Below are positions 10,784-22,346 of a stretch of DNA of 64,000 bases, one piece after another. The translations under genes and the position numbers were made by a program. Each line of letters opens with the position of its first letter. Position 1 is the first letter of the stretch. This stretch comes from Pseudoneurospora amorphoporcata (Eukaryota > Ascomycota > Sordariomycetes > Sordariales > Sordariaceae). The notes beneath the pieces are model-generated. The model had not been told where the DNA came from, did not search any database, and saw only the letters and a list, made by a program, of their open reading frames with translations. Location: contig MU859162.1 of the NCBI GenBank assembly GCA_033297205.1, positions 1 through 64,000 of the forward strand, in the 5' to 3' direction.

Positions 10784-13513
10784 ATGGCGGCGCAATCAAC
10801 CCTACGGGGCTCCGCGGCCGAGGAGGCCATCGCGTCCTTCATCAAAAAATACACCGAGCTCATCCGCTCCAGGCTGAAGACGACCACCAGGACGACACGT
10901 CTTCTCGCGACCCTTGCGCTTGCGACGTCCATCATATTGTCTGGCGAGGGTACGCGGAGATGGTGGAAGCGCAGACGCGAGGATAGGGAGCAAGGCCGGA
11001 AGCTGGTGCGCACCAACTCATGGTTGCACAACAAGGACGGATCGAGGACCATTTACGTGCCCTACAAGGACGGCACCTCCAAGGTCGTCATACATAGCAC
11101 GAAGCCGCTCACCTTCGAGGCCCATAGACGTCTGTTCCTGAACCCTCCGAGGGTCTCGGGTCTCGGCGACGGTCATGTCCCTTCGGCTCAGACGAAACCC
11201 GGCCTAAATCTTGCCTTCCTCCATCAGTTCCTCAGTCTGATGAGCATCATGGTTCCTCGATGGAAGAGCAAGGAGGCTGGCTTGCTTGTTAGCCACGGCA
11301 TCTTCCTCATGCTCCGTACTTACCTTTCCCTGGTCGTCGCCCGCCTAGATGGTGAGATTGTGCGTGATCTGGTGGCTGGCAATGGCAAGCAGTTCCTCTT
11401 GGGTATTGTCAAGTGGTGTGGACTGGGCGGTTTCGCCTCCTACGTCAACGCTACTATCAAATACCTTGAATCCAAGGTGTCGATTGCTTTCCGGACACGC
11501 CTTACTCGGTACATCCACGACCTGTATCTGAACGATAACCTCAATTATTACAAACTGTCCAACTTGGATGGCGGGGTCGGGCACGGGGCGGATCAGTTCA
11601 TCACCCAGGATCTGACTCTGTTCTGTGCTGCTGCCGCTAATCTTTACTCCTCCCTCGGAAAGCCATTTGTCGATATTTGCGTGTTCAACTACCAACTTTA
11701 CCGCTCGCTCGGTCCACTAGCCCTCACTGGTCTCTTGAGCAATTACTTCTTGACGGCTAGCATTCTGCGTCGACTTTCGCCACCTTTCGGCAAACTCAAG
11801 GCAGTGGAAGGACGAAAGGAGGGTGACTTCAGAGGACTGCATGCGCGCCTAATCGCAAACGCGGAGGAGATCGCTTTCTATGGCGGCGCCGAGATGGAGA
11901 AGACATTCCTCAACAGGGAATTCAAGTCTCTCAAGAACTGGATGGAGGGTATCTACATGCTCAAGATCAGATACAACATTCTTGAGGACTTCATTCTCAA
12001 GTACAGCTGGAGCGCTTACGGTTATCTTCTCTCTTCCCTTCCTGTCTTCTTGCCAGCTTGGGGAGGCAGTGGAGGGACAAGCGAGCAACAGGCAGAACAC
12101 GCCGAGAAGCACGGTCGCGAACGCAACCGCATGAAGGACTTCATCACCAACAAGCGTCTCATGCTCTCGCTTGCTGATGCTGGCGGTCGTATGATGTACT
12201 CCCTCAAAGACCTTTCAGAGTTGGCCGGTTACACCAGTCGCGTGTATACGCTCATCTCCACTCTTCACAGAGCCCACGCAAACGCATACTACGTCAGGGG
12301 TCGCGAAAATGAGCTCTACTCGTTGTCAGACGTACAGGGCACCATCCAGAAGGGCTTTGATGGTGTCCGCCTGGAGAACGTGCCTATTGTAGCTCCTGGG
12401 CTGTGGCCACAAGGAGGCGAGGAGCTACTCGAATCACTTTCCATGGTTGTCCGTCGCGGCGAACATCTCCTGGTACGTTTTTGGTCCTGCATTTAGATAT
12501 TGCTCTAGCTAACATATTGTGCTTTGCAGATTTCTGGACCTAACGGCGTGGGTAAGAGTGCGATTGCACGAGTGATCGCTGGGCTTTGGCCAGTGTATAG
12601 GGGGCTTGTCAGCCGACCGAAGAACAACGGTGAGGATGGCATTATGTTCCTCCCGCAACGGCCGTATCTCAGCATCGGTACGCTACGTGACCAGGTCATC
12701 TACCCTGATGGCGAGGCCGACATGCGCGAGAAGCGCAAGAACGAGTACGACTTGAAGCGCGCCCTGGATCAGGCGCGTCTTGGATACCTGCCTGAACGTG
12801 AAGGTGGGTGGGACACCCGCAAGGAGTGGAAGGACATCCTTAGTGGTGGTGAGAAGCAGAGACTCGCTATTGCTCGCCTGTTGTACCATGAGCCACAGTA
12901 TGCCTTCATTGACGAGGGTACAAGCGCCGTTTCCAGCGATGTCGAGGGACTGCTCTACGAGACTTGCAAGGAGAAGGGAATCAGTACGTTTAACGCCTGC
13001 ATTTACAGCAAGAGTCACTGCTAACTCTCATTCACAGCTTTGATTACCATCTCGACTCGCGCCTCTCTCAAGAAGTACCACATGTACAACCTCGTCCTCG
13101 GCATGGGTGAACGCGGCGACGAGTGGGAGCTGCAGCGCATCGGTACCGAGAGCGAGAAGATGCACGTCGAGCGCGAACTGAACGATCTTCGCGAACGTCT
13201 CGCGCAGGTCGAGAAGTGGAAGGCACGCCGCGAGGAGATCGAGCAGGAGCTCAACAAGGTGTGGGTTGAAGGCGGCGAGAATCTTGCCCCGCCCCCTTAC
13301 GCGGAAAAGGAGGGCGAGGGACAGGCCACACAGACAGAGTCCGAAAGTACTCTCGAGCAACGCTCAATCGGCGACTCGACGGTCGAGATTGTTCGCCCCG
13401 ATGATGTGCGCGCCGATGAGGAAACCGGTCAGTCCGAGTATGAGGAGGCTACGCAGGGCGACCACACGGAGACGGAGGCGGAGTATGAGGATGCCACCGA
13501 GACGGAGAACTGA
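10784..13513 (+). CDS. Peroxisomal ABC half-transporter, ABCD family (Pxa1/Pxa2-like)
   Basis: A half-size ABC transporter of the ALD/ABCD family, which imports fatty acyl-CoA into peroxisomes for beta-oxidation. Exons 10784-12472, 12530-12983 and 13038-13513 give 872 residues, close to yeast Pxa1/Pxa2. The ATG at 10784 is the first true in-frame ATG and has a good context (ATCATGGCGG). The membrane domain occupies about residues 40-480 and includes the family motif EEIAFYGGAEMEKTF. The nucleotide-binding domain shows Walker A GPNGVGKS (566-573), signature LSGGEKQRLAIARLL (from 667) and Walker B YAFIDEGTSAVS (about 687-698). A long acidic Glu/Thr-rich tail ends the protein. Intron 1 has CTAAC before TTTGCAG; intron 2 runs GTACGT to TTCACAG. 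Whether it is Pxa1 or Pxa2 cannot be settled by eye. Confidence 0.92.
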
Positions 13514-15642
13514 GCGAGCAGGCTGGCAAGTACTGAGTGAAGTGAGGGCCACACGCGTGTATGACTTATGGTGATGTTGTTTTTGGTTACGAGACACAGG
13601 CTCCATGAACATTGGATTGTTGAACTTCTTGGTCCTTGGTTGAAGAGACCAGCTTTTGAATAAATATCATCAAGCACTGATGCGTATATATATCTACCTA
13701 CCATCTCCCCATCATGCCTACATTCTCGTTGTCTGATCTTGAAGTTCTCGTCCTCACATAGGTACCAATATCTACTTACCTTCAGCCCACATTATCTTCT
13801 TTGCGACGACCGTATGGCATTGGTATCAGAGGACTCTATATATGGAGGTAACATGACGTCTCATGAACTCCGCTAACCTCCTCGACATTTTGCCTGAAGT
13901 CGTCCTGGTCGACTCCCATGCCCACACCTTGGGGGCCCGGATTTCAATAGCGCCCTGAATCCTGCATCGCTAGCCAACGGCCGATTGCAGCCCACTCCTT
14001 CATCAGTTCATCTCCAGCAATGCAAGCCACTGCCGCCCTATGCCGCTTTAAGCAGAGCGCCTCCCCGCGATCCTCATTTTAGCTCTAGCCAATCTTTTTG
14101 ACCAATGGCTTGGCCATGCAGCCTGCAGCTTCTCTCCGGGGTTGAAGCTCAACTTCAGGGGTTGTGTGTGCCGGCCAGCCACGCAATCGCAGGCCCAGCA
14201 ACATCAACGAATTCATGCGACCAGAACACCGGGTTGAGCACTTCATGTGCCCCGTGATTTATGTGCGAACGAAACAGCGGACAGTATGATATATACGATA
14301 GGGTTTAGGTGAGTGTCATCTTGCGGAGAAGCCAGGAAGAGTATGAGCTGGGCTCCGAGAATAGGTGAGGGTTCGATTGGAAGGAAGGTTGGGGGGAGGA
14401 GGAGGAGGACACCAAAGGTCTTGCGTTGCAACCTCAGGAGCCTTGTCAATGGCAGGTAAATGGAAAAGAAGGCAAGGCAACTGATGATTCCCTATCCTAC
14501 GCCCCCCTTGTCCCAGATATGAGATACCTAGGTAGGCCCGGTGATGCAACGAGGACCTCTATTCTCCAGGCGCGCGCATCCTCGACGCGAGTCCCGTCCG
14601 GGAAGAAAATAATCACCGCTCATCTTGAATTACGACGCCCCATGTGGCTTTCGGGCAACACCTTAAGAATCGCTCGTCACATCGCCAATTCATATCTCAA
14701 GTCTTCTTTTCCGTTCGGCCCCTTTGGCCCCCGGCGAAGCAACCAGGTTCATTGACCAGCAAAGCCGGCCAGCCTTAACAATCATCCCAGATGCCCAGGA
14801 CCTCCCCCCGCCATTCAGCAACGCCTGGTTCTCGGCAGTAGCAACAACAGGATCAAGATCGTCCATGCATAAATGATCGACAATGGTGTTTGTGCCTTTT
14901 TGCAAGTCAAAGCATAGGTAGCAAGGTTGGGCAAGCTAGATCAGATCATAAACCAAGTTCGCAGAAGAAGAAAAGAAAAAAGAAGTTGGAAAACAGGACC
15001 GAGGTTATACTTACATTATTAGCTGGCTGGCGGCCAACCCGATGTGTATGTGTGTGATATCCAAGGCCAATGGTGCCCGGAAAGAAAGAACACCATCATC
15101 AGAGAAGAAACTTTTACCACCACCACCACCCAATCTTAATACCCTTCTGATTGTTAATCCTTTTATATACGCCAATTTCGGTCTTTGACGCCATCACGAA
15201 AACTGGCAAACACTAGATCCAGCCCGCTTCATCTTATCGATACGATACCCCTAGGTACCTCGGCACCCTTCCCGGATACATAACAGAAAACGGGCGATGA
15301 GGAGGAAGAGGAGGAGCTAGCGACTCTCACCTTTTTTTCTTCGCACCTTTCTCTTCACGAGACCTTTCTTTCTCGCTTCGCTTCAGACTTTCTTCACCAT
15401 CTTTCGAGTTGCGCGGGCCATCCATCCAGCCTACCCACGAATTCTACCCGAATGCTCACTGGAAGAGACACCTACCTATCTTGCTTCATACGCCTTGACC
15501 CTCCAGTCGCAGGGGGGTTATATATACCGCGAATTTAAGTGACCGGGAACACGCGAACCAGAACCAGAACCACAGAACCACAGAAACAGGAACAGGAACA
15601 GCAAACCCCATAAAGGATAAGAGAAAGGAGAACCCCCCAAAA
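13514..15642. other. Intergenic region after the ABCD transporter
   Basis: About 2.1 kb with no supported gene. It should hold the transporter 3' end and the promoter of the next rightward gene. The last few hundred bases before 15643 are rich in pyrimidines and then CA repeats, as often seen in fungal leaders. Confidence 0.45.
13659..13664 (+). terminator. Candidate polyadenylation signal (AATAAA)
   Basis: AATAAA lies about 146 bases past the stop codon of the ABCD transporter, a reasonable distance for its 3' end. The motif is short, so this is only suggestive. Confidence 0.3.
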
Positions 15643-17342
15643 ATGGCACCCGGAAGCCGCCGCTCAGCCCGCTCCTCGACCCCCATCCCCATGCCCGTCA
15701 TCGCCGAGGACGAAAACTCCTCCGACCCAACAAGAGCAGGCGCAACAACACCAACGCCCACAGTCCCGCCTCGCTCGCCGCACCGACGGCCATCAACAAT
15801 AAGCAGTTCACATATGGGTTTTTCGACCAACAGCAGCAGTTTATATCCACCCAGCGCGAGGCCGGTATTGTCCAGGTCAAGCAGCGTACCGCAATATGTA
15901 CCGAAACGGGTACCGGGGATAAGAGCGATAGGAGGTGAAGTGGGAAGTGTGAGGTCTATACCGCTTAATAGTAATGGGAGTGAGAGGTGGGTGATACCGA
16001 CGGTCACGGATCGGGAGCAGGAGGGGAAGGGAACGGATGCTGGCGGTTCGGTGCGACCAGCCAAGGGGATAGGGAAGAGTGAGGACGGGACTGGGAGGGT
16101 ACGGAATGGGGGAAAAGAGCAAGATAGGGCGTTAGGGGGGTGGGTGAGGACACGGGGCGGGTGGTATAAGGTTGTGGCTTTGGGGATATTGGCAATTGGT
16201 TTGATTGTGGGATTGGCTGTTGGGTTGACGGTTGGGTTGAGGAAAAAGTATATCTTACTCCATTTTCTTTTTCACTCGAAAAGGGGTGCTGTTATACCCC
16301 TGCTTTGATTGCAATGATTTCCAGAGGTTCGCAAAAGTACCGTACTAACGCAAAATTTGGCTCCAGTCACCACTCCTCCGACCCCAACCCTCCATTACCC
16401 ACCGACCTTTTCCCAGCCGGCTCCTAGACTGACATCTACACCTTCACCACCGCCCTAACCAATCTCTCAGCCTCCTGCGCACCCCAACGGAATCCTTCCC
16501 TATGGCGATGCTACCCGTACATACTTTACTCTTCCACAGCCAACCAAAGCACATCTGCTGCCTCCTTCCGCTGGATCATCCGTCCCGTAACGACCTACTC
16601 CTACGTCATTTCTTCGTCTGACGACCCTTTCTCGCCAACGGGCACCTTGAAGGATGTCAACCTGACTATGATTGACGCGAATCAGGCGAGCGAGCGGCTC
16701 ACGTTCAGTTTTACTATGGCGAAGGCGGTGGTGCCGGATGTGACTGTTATCAGGGGAAGCAGCAACAGCAGTGTGTCTTGGACAGCCGTCTTCGACAGTA
16801 TCTCCCACGACGACGATGAAAGATTGCTGCATTCATTATCCTCAGCTTCGGCTTCGCGGCCTGCTTCTGACGGAGGGGAGAAGAAAGCTAGACGCAGATG
16901 GTTGAGGATGAAGAGGGAAGATAATAACGCGATCTCGCGAGAAACACCAACACCGACACCAGAGCCGGCAATACGCTGGTATAATCAAACAATAGTCAGG
17001 GCAATGATCTGGGCACGCATGAGGGCGAGTTACCCGGCTAACATCGGCGATGTGTCAACGCCACTAATAAACGCAACCAATGTGTTTGCGCCGTGGCCTT
17101 TTGCGGTTGAGTTGACGTTGGAACAATCGTATGAAGAGAATGAAAGGGGTAATGGGAAGAAAGCGCCGGATTGTAAGGATACTGCGGGGAATCCTGTGGT
17201 GTTTAATAACAAGTTGAAGGAGCTGGTGGGGAAGAGAGACACCAACGTTGTGGATGAAGCAGATATTTGCAGGTGTTCGTATACGAACTATGGGCTGGAT
17301 ATCATTGCCTCTAGTAATAGTTCTCGTTCTGGTAGCCCATAA
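15643..17342 (+). pseudogene. Membrane-anchored 'Tat-signal-like' family protein with an in-frame TAG
   Basis: Exon 1 (15643 to 16249) encodes a Ser/Pro-rich cytosolic region and one membrane helix (VVALGILAIGLIVGLAVGLTVGL) followed by RK. An intron with donor GTATAT, branch CTAAC (16343) and acceptor CTCCAG (16366) joins in phase to a second exon from 16367. That exon reads through DLFPAGS and then meets TAG at 16425-16427. The frame beyond is fully open to 17342 and carries the rest of the domain: YTFTTALTNLSASC, a CYPY motif, FRWIIRP, and late cysteines. Fungal proteins often annotated as 'Tat pathway signal sequence' have this order (FPAGS-Y-S/T-F-T-T), so the stop interrupts a conserved block. 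Either the gene is broken in this strain, the stop is a sequence error, or an unusual splice avoids it. The function of the family is unknown to me. Confidence 0.6.
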
Positions 17343-19040
17343 GGGCAGATTCAGAGTCAGGGTCTGGGCAGAATAATGAGAAGACATTCGAGCAGTACTG
17401 GGTACCTTACCTGCTTACCGACTGGCGAGTGAGTGCTGATTAGGCGGTTCACAACAAAAGACAGTACAACTACACACTGGACCACTCTTTCTGGCTGAGC
17501 CCGTGTGTACCCCTTTGGGAACCACCTCTCTAGATCCGGAATGATGGTGCCAGAGTGGGGCCTGATGGATAGAAGATCGATCCGTAGGGCTGAAAGTAGC
17601 CGTTGAACCAAACAGACGTCGCCGCCGCTCCCCCTTTAAGAGCAACAACCTCGGATATTCCCATGCTTATATGGCATAAAAGACAGCTTGGCAGGCACAT
17701 GGACGCGCTGGCAGCCAGTCATCAATCAGGAACCAAACTGTTGTTCTCCCATGTTGCTGGCCCGAGGTACCCCATCGGTAGCCAGGCTCGCCAGGAAGTC
17801 AGTCCCGATCTAACCCTTTGAGAGGGGAAGATGCGGGAAAAGAGGCTTTTTGTCTGGATTAGCTCCCGTGAAAGCTCCACCGACGCAGTGGTTTTGAAAT
17901 CTGCTTTGCGGGTCCTTGCTTCAGCATGCTTCCTTCTCAGGCTAGCTGCATCAAGTTCCAGGGTCGGTGGTATGGTGGCACCGACGTTTGGGGTGGGCAG
18001 TGATCCGTGGTTTGATGTGAGACGGATCGTAAACATCAGGCCATGTGTACCCAATGCGAAGAGAACTTAAAGTGTCTAACCAGCATATAAGGTAGATGTC
18101 AGCTGTGCTTCATACATACATACCTACCTGAGTGCAACTTGATGTTGACGACAAGAGTTGATATACAGGGGAAATATTCTCCAACAATGTTCTAGCTGGT
18201 AGGTACCTATGGGACCTCTGGCGATACTCCACCATTATCACAGGAACCCGGTTGTTATTGGACGGAAATGCCAACAGTGCCCTGAGTAGTGAGTAGACCT
18301 CGATCGGGAGCATGTCCAGTCAGCGGGTGCTCATCCTGGGTACTGCTTCCGAGCAGGCTGTGATTTGATACATGGATAGGTTGGCCGTTGAAGTTGCTGT
18401 GCTTTCAATTTGGTCTTGGTGAAGATAAAGCCGGAGAAAACTCGATACGGGAAATGTCATGAGAAAAAGACAAAAGAGAAACAAGCAGAAGGCATGCGAT
18501 GGGCGTGCATGTCGTTGGCTCCCTCTCTTCTCCCCGCTGAAAATAACTCGGTCGACAATGCCTGAAGGTCACGCAGCAGGTTTGACCTTGAGGATCTCAA
18601 AATGAACGAAACCAACGTTAAGGCCCTACGACCCTGACCTGAGCCGTTGTCCTTTGCCCAGCATCTGTTGATTCGACCACAAACAGTTGAACAACATGAT
18701 GATAGACACTCCATGATATGTTAACTTGCTTGCAATTCAGAATCTCCTTCTTCTCACATACAAAAGTAGAGAATGAGCCTCCGTGGACATGAAGAAAGAG
18801 CAAACCGTAGAGAGTGTTACCAAATTTCCATTGTCATGATCAACTGAAGTTGAAGGTGGGGAAAATTGTACTGACGGGCGTTGATTCCTCGGTGACCCAC
18901 TCCTCATCGTGGTATGCATCAATGGGGGCGTTTGTGCCTTTCTGCCAAATATCCTAGACTAGTGCCGCCCCGCCAACCCCAGGGGGAGACATCTGTCAAA
19001 CCCACTCCAGCCTCTATCCATCACGCTTCGCGCTTCCATA

Positions 19041-19232
19041 TTAGCCACGGCCTCTGGTTGGCTCCGGTTAAAAAGGTTAAATGGCAACTTAAGCCGGGCT
19101 TCCGGGTCTTATCCAGATCCACCACCCGCAGCTTGCGGGCTCCAGCGGCTCCAGCAAATGTTCGAAAACACGACTTCGATATGTTGACAGAATTGAAGAT
19201 TTCAAGGTCAGCTGAGACAGGCCTTGGGTAAA
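19041..19232. promoter_or_regulatory. Cluster of XlnR/XLR-1-like motifs upstream of xylose reductase
   Basis: GGTTAAA occurs at 19066-19072 and 19075-19081, GGGTAAA at 19226-19232, and TTAGCC (GGCTAA on the minus strand) at 19041-19046. The known binding motif of the xylanolytic regulator XlnR/XLR-1 is GGCTAA(A)/GGNTAAA. XLR-1 is known to control xylose use in Neurospora. The cluster is 0.8-1.0 kb upstream of the ATG. The motif is short, so single hits mean little; four in 190 bases is the argument. Confidence 0.35.
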
Positions 19233-19965
19233 GGCGCTCTGCCCGGGAAAATCTCCCCGCAGATAGACCGAAAGGGAAAACGTTCCTTGCAAGTTTGAGA
19301 CTGACCATCAAGGTACAAAGCAAACGGTTAGGCAGGCCGCTCTGGCGCCATGTATGTATGTACATACTGTGGTACAGCATCATGTCCATGTGGATGCAGT
19401 GACGCTGTTCGACCCGTCGGGCGAGCCCACCCCTTCTCCAACTTCTTTTAAACCGCGCAAATGGGCGTCGAGATACTCAGTACCCACTACCTTGGCCCTG
19501 CGCCGGCTGACAAGGCTTCGGGGCCATTATCCATGCCAATCAGGGCACCGTTCCCGGAAAGGCAGCCGTCCCTGGGCTTCCCTAATCGCTGGCGACCAGT
19601 CAAGTCATGGGATTCCGCACAGCATCCGCCATCTGAGAACCACACCTGGACGTGCAACCTTGGCATCCCGTCAGACCAGATGAGGGTCCCTGGAAAACCA
19701 AGCTCCTGTCTGCCACGCTGGAGACCTGGGAGCGGGTCTGTGAGGAGTTGAACGGAGACGCGGGAGGATGAATGTGGAGGGAGGCAGTGAGGGGACAGCG
19801 AACCCCATCACCATCATATCTTCAACCGGCATAGGATGAGCCGGGAAAGGTTGGAATAGGTAGGTCATCGGGGTATGTACATAGCTCTACATATGACGGT
19901 ACGAGTGACCGGGAAAGTTCTAGCCTCCACCCACCGAGCGTGGACACCTACGTGACAAGAGCCAA

Positions 19966-19973
19966 TATAAATA
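19966..19973 (+). promoter_or_regulatory. TATA box of the xylose reductase gene
   Basis: TATAAATA, preceded directly by CCAA, lies about 90 bases before the start codon. This fits a strongly inducible fungal gene with a short leader, with transcription starting near 20000. Confidence 0.55.
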
Positions 19974-20062
19974 CCATCGTAGCCGCTCTGCCATCTTGCC
20001 TGGCTTGTTTGATCTCTTTTCCGTCTCGCACACACCTCTACATCCTCACCAAATCAGACAAA

Positions 20063-21474
20063 ATGGTTCCCGCTATCAAGCTCAACTCCGGCTTCGACAT
20101 GCCCCAGGTCGGCTTCGGCCTCTGGAAGGTCGACGGCAAGATCGCCTCCGATGTCGTCTACAACGCCATCAAGGCCGGCTACCGTCTCTTCGATGGTGCC
20201 TGCGGTACGTTGAAACACTTCCCAACTCGGATACATATCGTACAACACCCATTGTCAACACAATGTCTTTCCTCACGTGGTCAATCTCTCGTGGTGTTCT
20301 TTTTCCAAAAGGACAATGACGAGCAGTGACACCATGGCGGGGCTTGGAGATTTACATGAAACTACCCCACCTTCTCCCCTGTCGCTTCAGCCCACCCTTC
20401 TCATAGCAGGCGAAGACTGAAGAGACATTACCCGTTGAATTCACCCGAGACATCAACACCAAATCGAAGACACAATAGACACAATGGCATAGTTCTATGT
20501 TGGCTGACTCGACATGGCTTGGTTACAGACTACGGCAACGAGGTTGAGTGCGGCCAGGGTGTTGCCCGCGCCATCAAGGAGGGCATCGTCAAGCGCGAGG
20601 AGCTCTTCATCGTCTCCAAGCTCTGGAACACCTTCCACGACGGCGACCGCGTCGAGCCCATTGTCCGCAAGCAGCTCGCCGACTGGGGCGTCGACTACTT
20701 CGATCTCTACCTGATCCACTTCCCCGTCGCCCTCGAGTACGTCGACCCCTCGGTCCGCTACCCTCCCGGCTGGCATTTTGACGGCAAGAGCGAGATCCGC
20801 CCCTCCAAGGCCACCATCCAGGAGACCTGGACTGCCATGGAGTCTCTCGTCGAGAAGGGTCTCGCCAAGAGCATCGGTGTCTCCAACTTCCAGGCCCAGC
20901 TCCTGTACGACCTCCTCCGCTACGCCAAGATCCGCCCCGCCACCCTTCAGATCGAGCACCACCCCTACCTCGTCCAGCAGAACCTCCTCAACCTCGCCAA
21001 GGCTGAGGGTATCGCCGTGACCGCCTACTCCTCCTTCGGCCCTGCCTCCTTCCGCGAGTTCAACATGGAGCACGCCCAGAAGCTCCAGCCCCTCCTCGAG
21101 GACGCCACCATCAAGTCCATCGCCGACAAGTACAACAAGGACCCCGCCCAGGTCCTCCTCCGCTGGGCCACCCAGCGCGGCCTGGCCATCATCCCCAAGT
21201 CCAGCCGCGAGGCCACCATGAAGTCCAACCTCAACTGCCTCGACTTTGATCTCTCCGAAGAGGACATCAAGACCATCTCTGCTTTCGACCGCGGCATCCG
21301 CTTCAACCAGCCCACCAACGTAAGTTTTTATATACCCCGTTCTTGCTTTTCTCTCTCCCTAATCATCGGCACCCAAACCTGGCCTCCGAATCATCATTTG
21401 TGATCGTATATATACTGACATTCGCACCTCACCCACAGTACTTCTCCACTGAGAACCTCTGGATCTTCGGTTAA
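20063..21474 (+). CDS. xyr-1: NAD(P)H-dependent D-xylose reductase (aldo-keto reductase 2B)
   Basis: It reduces D-xylose to xylitol, the first step of the fungal xylose pathway, in the cytosol. Exons 20063-20204, 20529-21319 and 21439-21474 give 322 residues, the usual length. The aldo-keto reductase tetrad is visible: Asp44, Tyr49, Lys78 and His111 (LYLIHFP). GVSNFQ and the cofactor-binding IPKSSREATMKSN segment follow, and the protein ends YFSTENLWIFG. The first intron is long (324 nt) and splits the codon for Asp48, next to the catalytic tyrosine; its acceptor GTTACAG follows a CTGAC branch. Codons are strongly biased to C in third positions, as in highly expressed Neurospora genes. The protein matches my memory of N. 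crassa xylose reductase except for a handful of substitutions, which suggests a close relative. Confidence 0.96.
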
Positions 21475-22346
21475 ATCAACCCTTTTGCCGAATTTCCTCT
21501 CAAATTCTCTTACCCCGTTGAGTTGAGTGTGCATTATACCCATAACGCACTGGTTTACGCGGGTGGGAGATTGGGTCGCCTAAAAGCGCACAACTCACCA
21601 CCCGTGTGCCATGCATCGCACACGCTCTCACAGAAGAAAAAATTAGCCCGACCATCAGAGACACCGAGAAGGAGAGACGGCTGGTCACCGTACAAAGGGG
21701 ATGTTACCCCGGGTTAACGACGGGATGTGTACATATGATGGGACATCCTGTCGTTACTGCCAAATACCCATAGAAGGGTTTTGGTAGATCAACTCTCCCG
21801 GCTCCAGGCCACTTTTTCTTGTTTATGAGCATAAATAAAGATCCCACGATTTTTTTTTTGGAACTTGACTCTTCATCTGGCACTCCTCGTGACATGTCCT
21901 GATACTCTCGGAATTTCTTTGGTGGCTATCGTCACTGGCCAACTTTTCAGGATCGTCATGCAAAGCGACCCCCATGGTCGGGGTGAGACGGGATGAATGG
22001 GGAGCAAAGAACAACACCGGTCGAAACGAGAGAAGTAGCGGGATCTACTGGAAATCCATCAAGTTGTCGATTGTTGTCTTGCTTCCACAACGAACCTAAC
22101 GCCATAGAATAGTACCGTGAACGCCAGTGCCATGCTGCATGAACTCTTGACTACACAATGCTTTGCAAACCCGCCAAAACCGCCATCCATCTCTTTGCTC
22201 CTTTTTTTCGGATAAGGTATCACCTGTCTAACGAAGAAGAAAAAAAGACCTTGAAAGCAAAATAGAAGGCTGGTGGTGCAACGTTCTATAATCCATAAAG
22301 ATCATACGCGGACGAAAGCTGCGTGGTTTTGGTGTTAGCAAGTCTT
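21475..22346. other. Convergent 3' region, xylose reductase / Sds22
   Basis: No gene is seen. Two genes end toward each other here, so both 3' untranslated regions should lie inside. An AATAAA at 21834-21839 could serve the rightward gene, although it is 360 bases past its stop. Confidence 0.45.

Larger units (their letters stand above)
17343..20062. other. Xylose reductase upstream region
   Basis: About 2.7 kb without a supported gene. It contains the xylose reductase promoter, including the TATA box and distal GGNTAAA-like motifs listed separately. Small frames on both strands show no domain. Confidence 0.5.

Noticed and set aside
16250..16427. Alternative intron in the Tat-signal-like gene using the TAG itself as acceptor
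   Set aside because: From the GTATAT donor it goes out of frame and stops at once; an in-frame version needs a weak GTTGGG donor and an acceptor far from the branch site.
20495..21073. 192-codon open frame antisense to xylose reductase
   Set aside because: It is the expected shadow of a gene with very strong C-ending codon bias; its makeup (Val/Glu/Gly/Leu) mirrors the sense codons and shows no domain.
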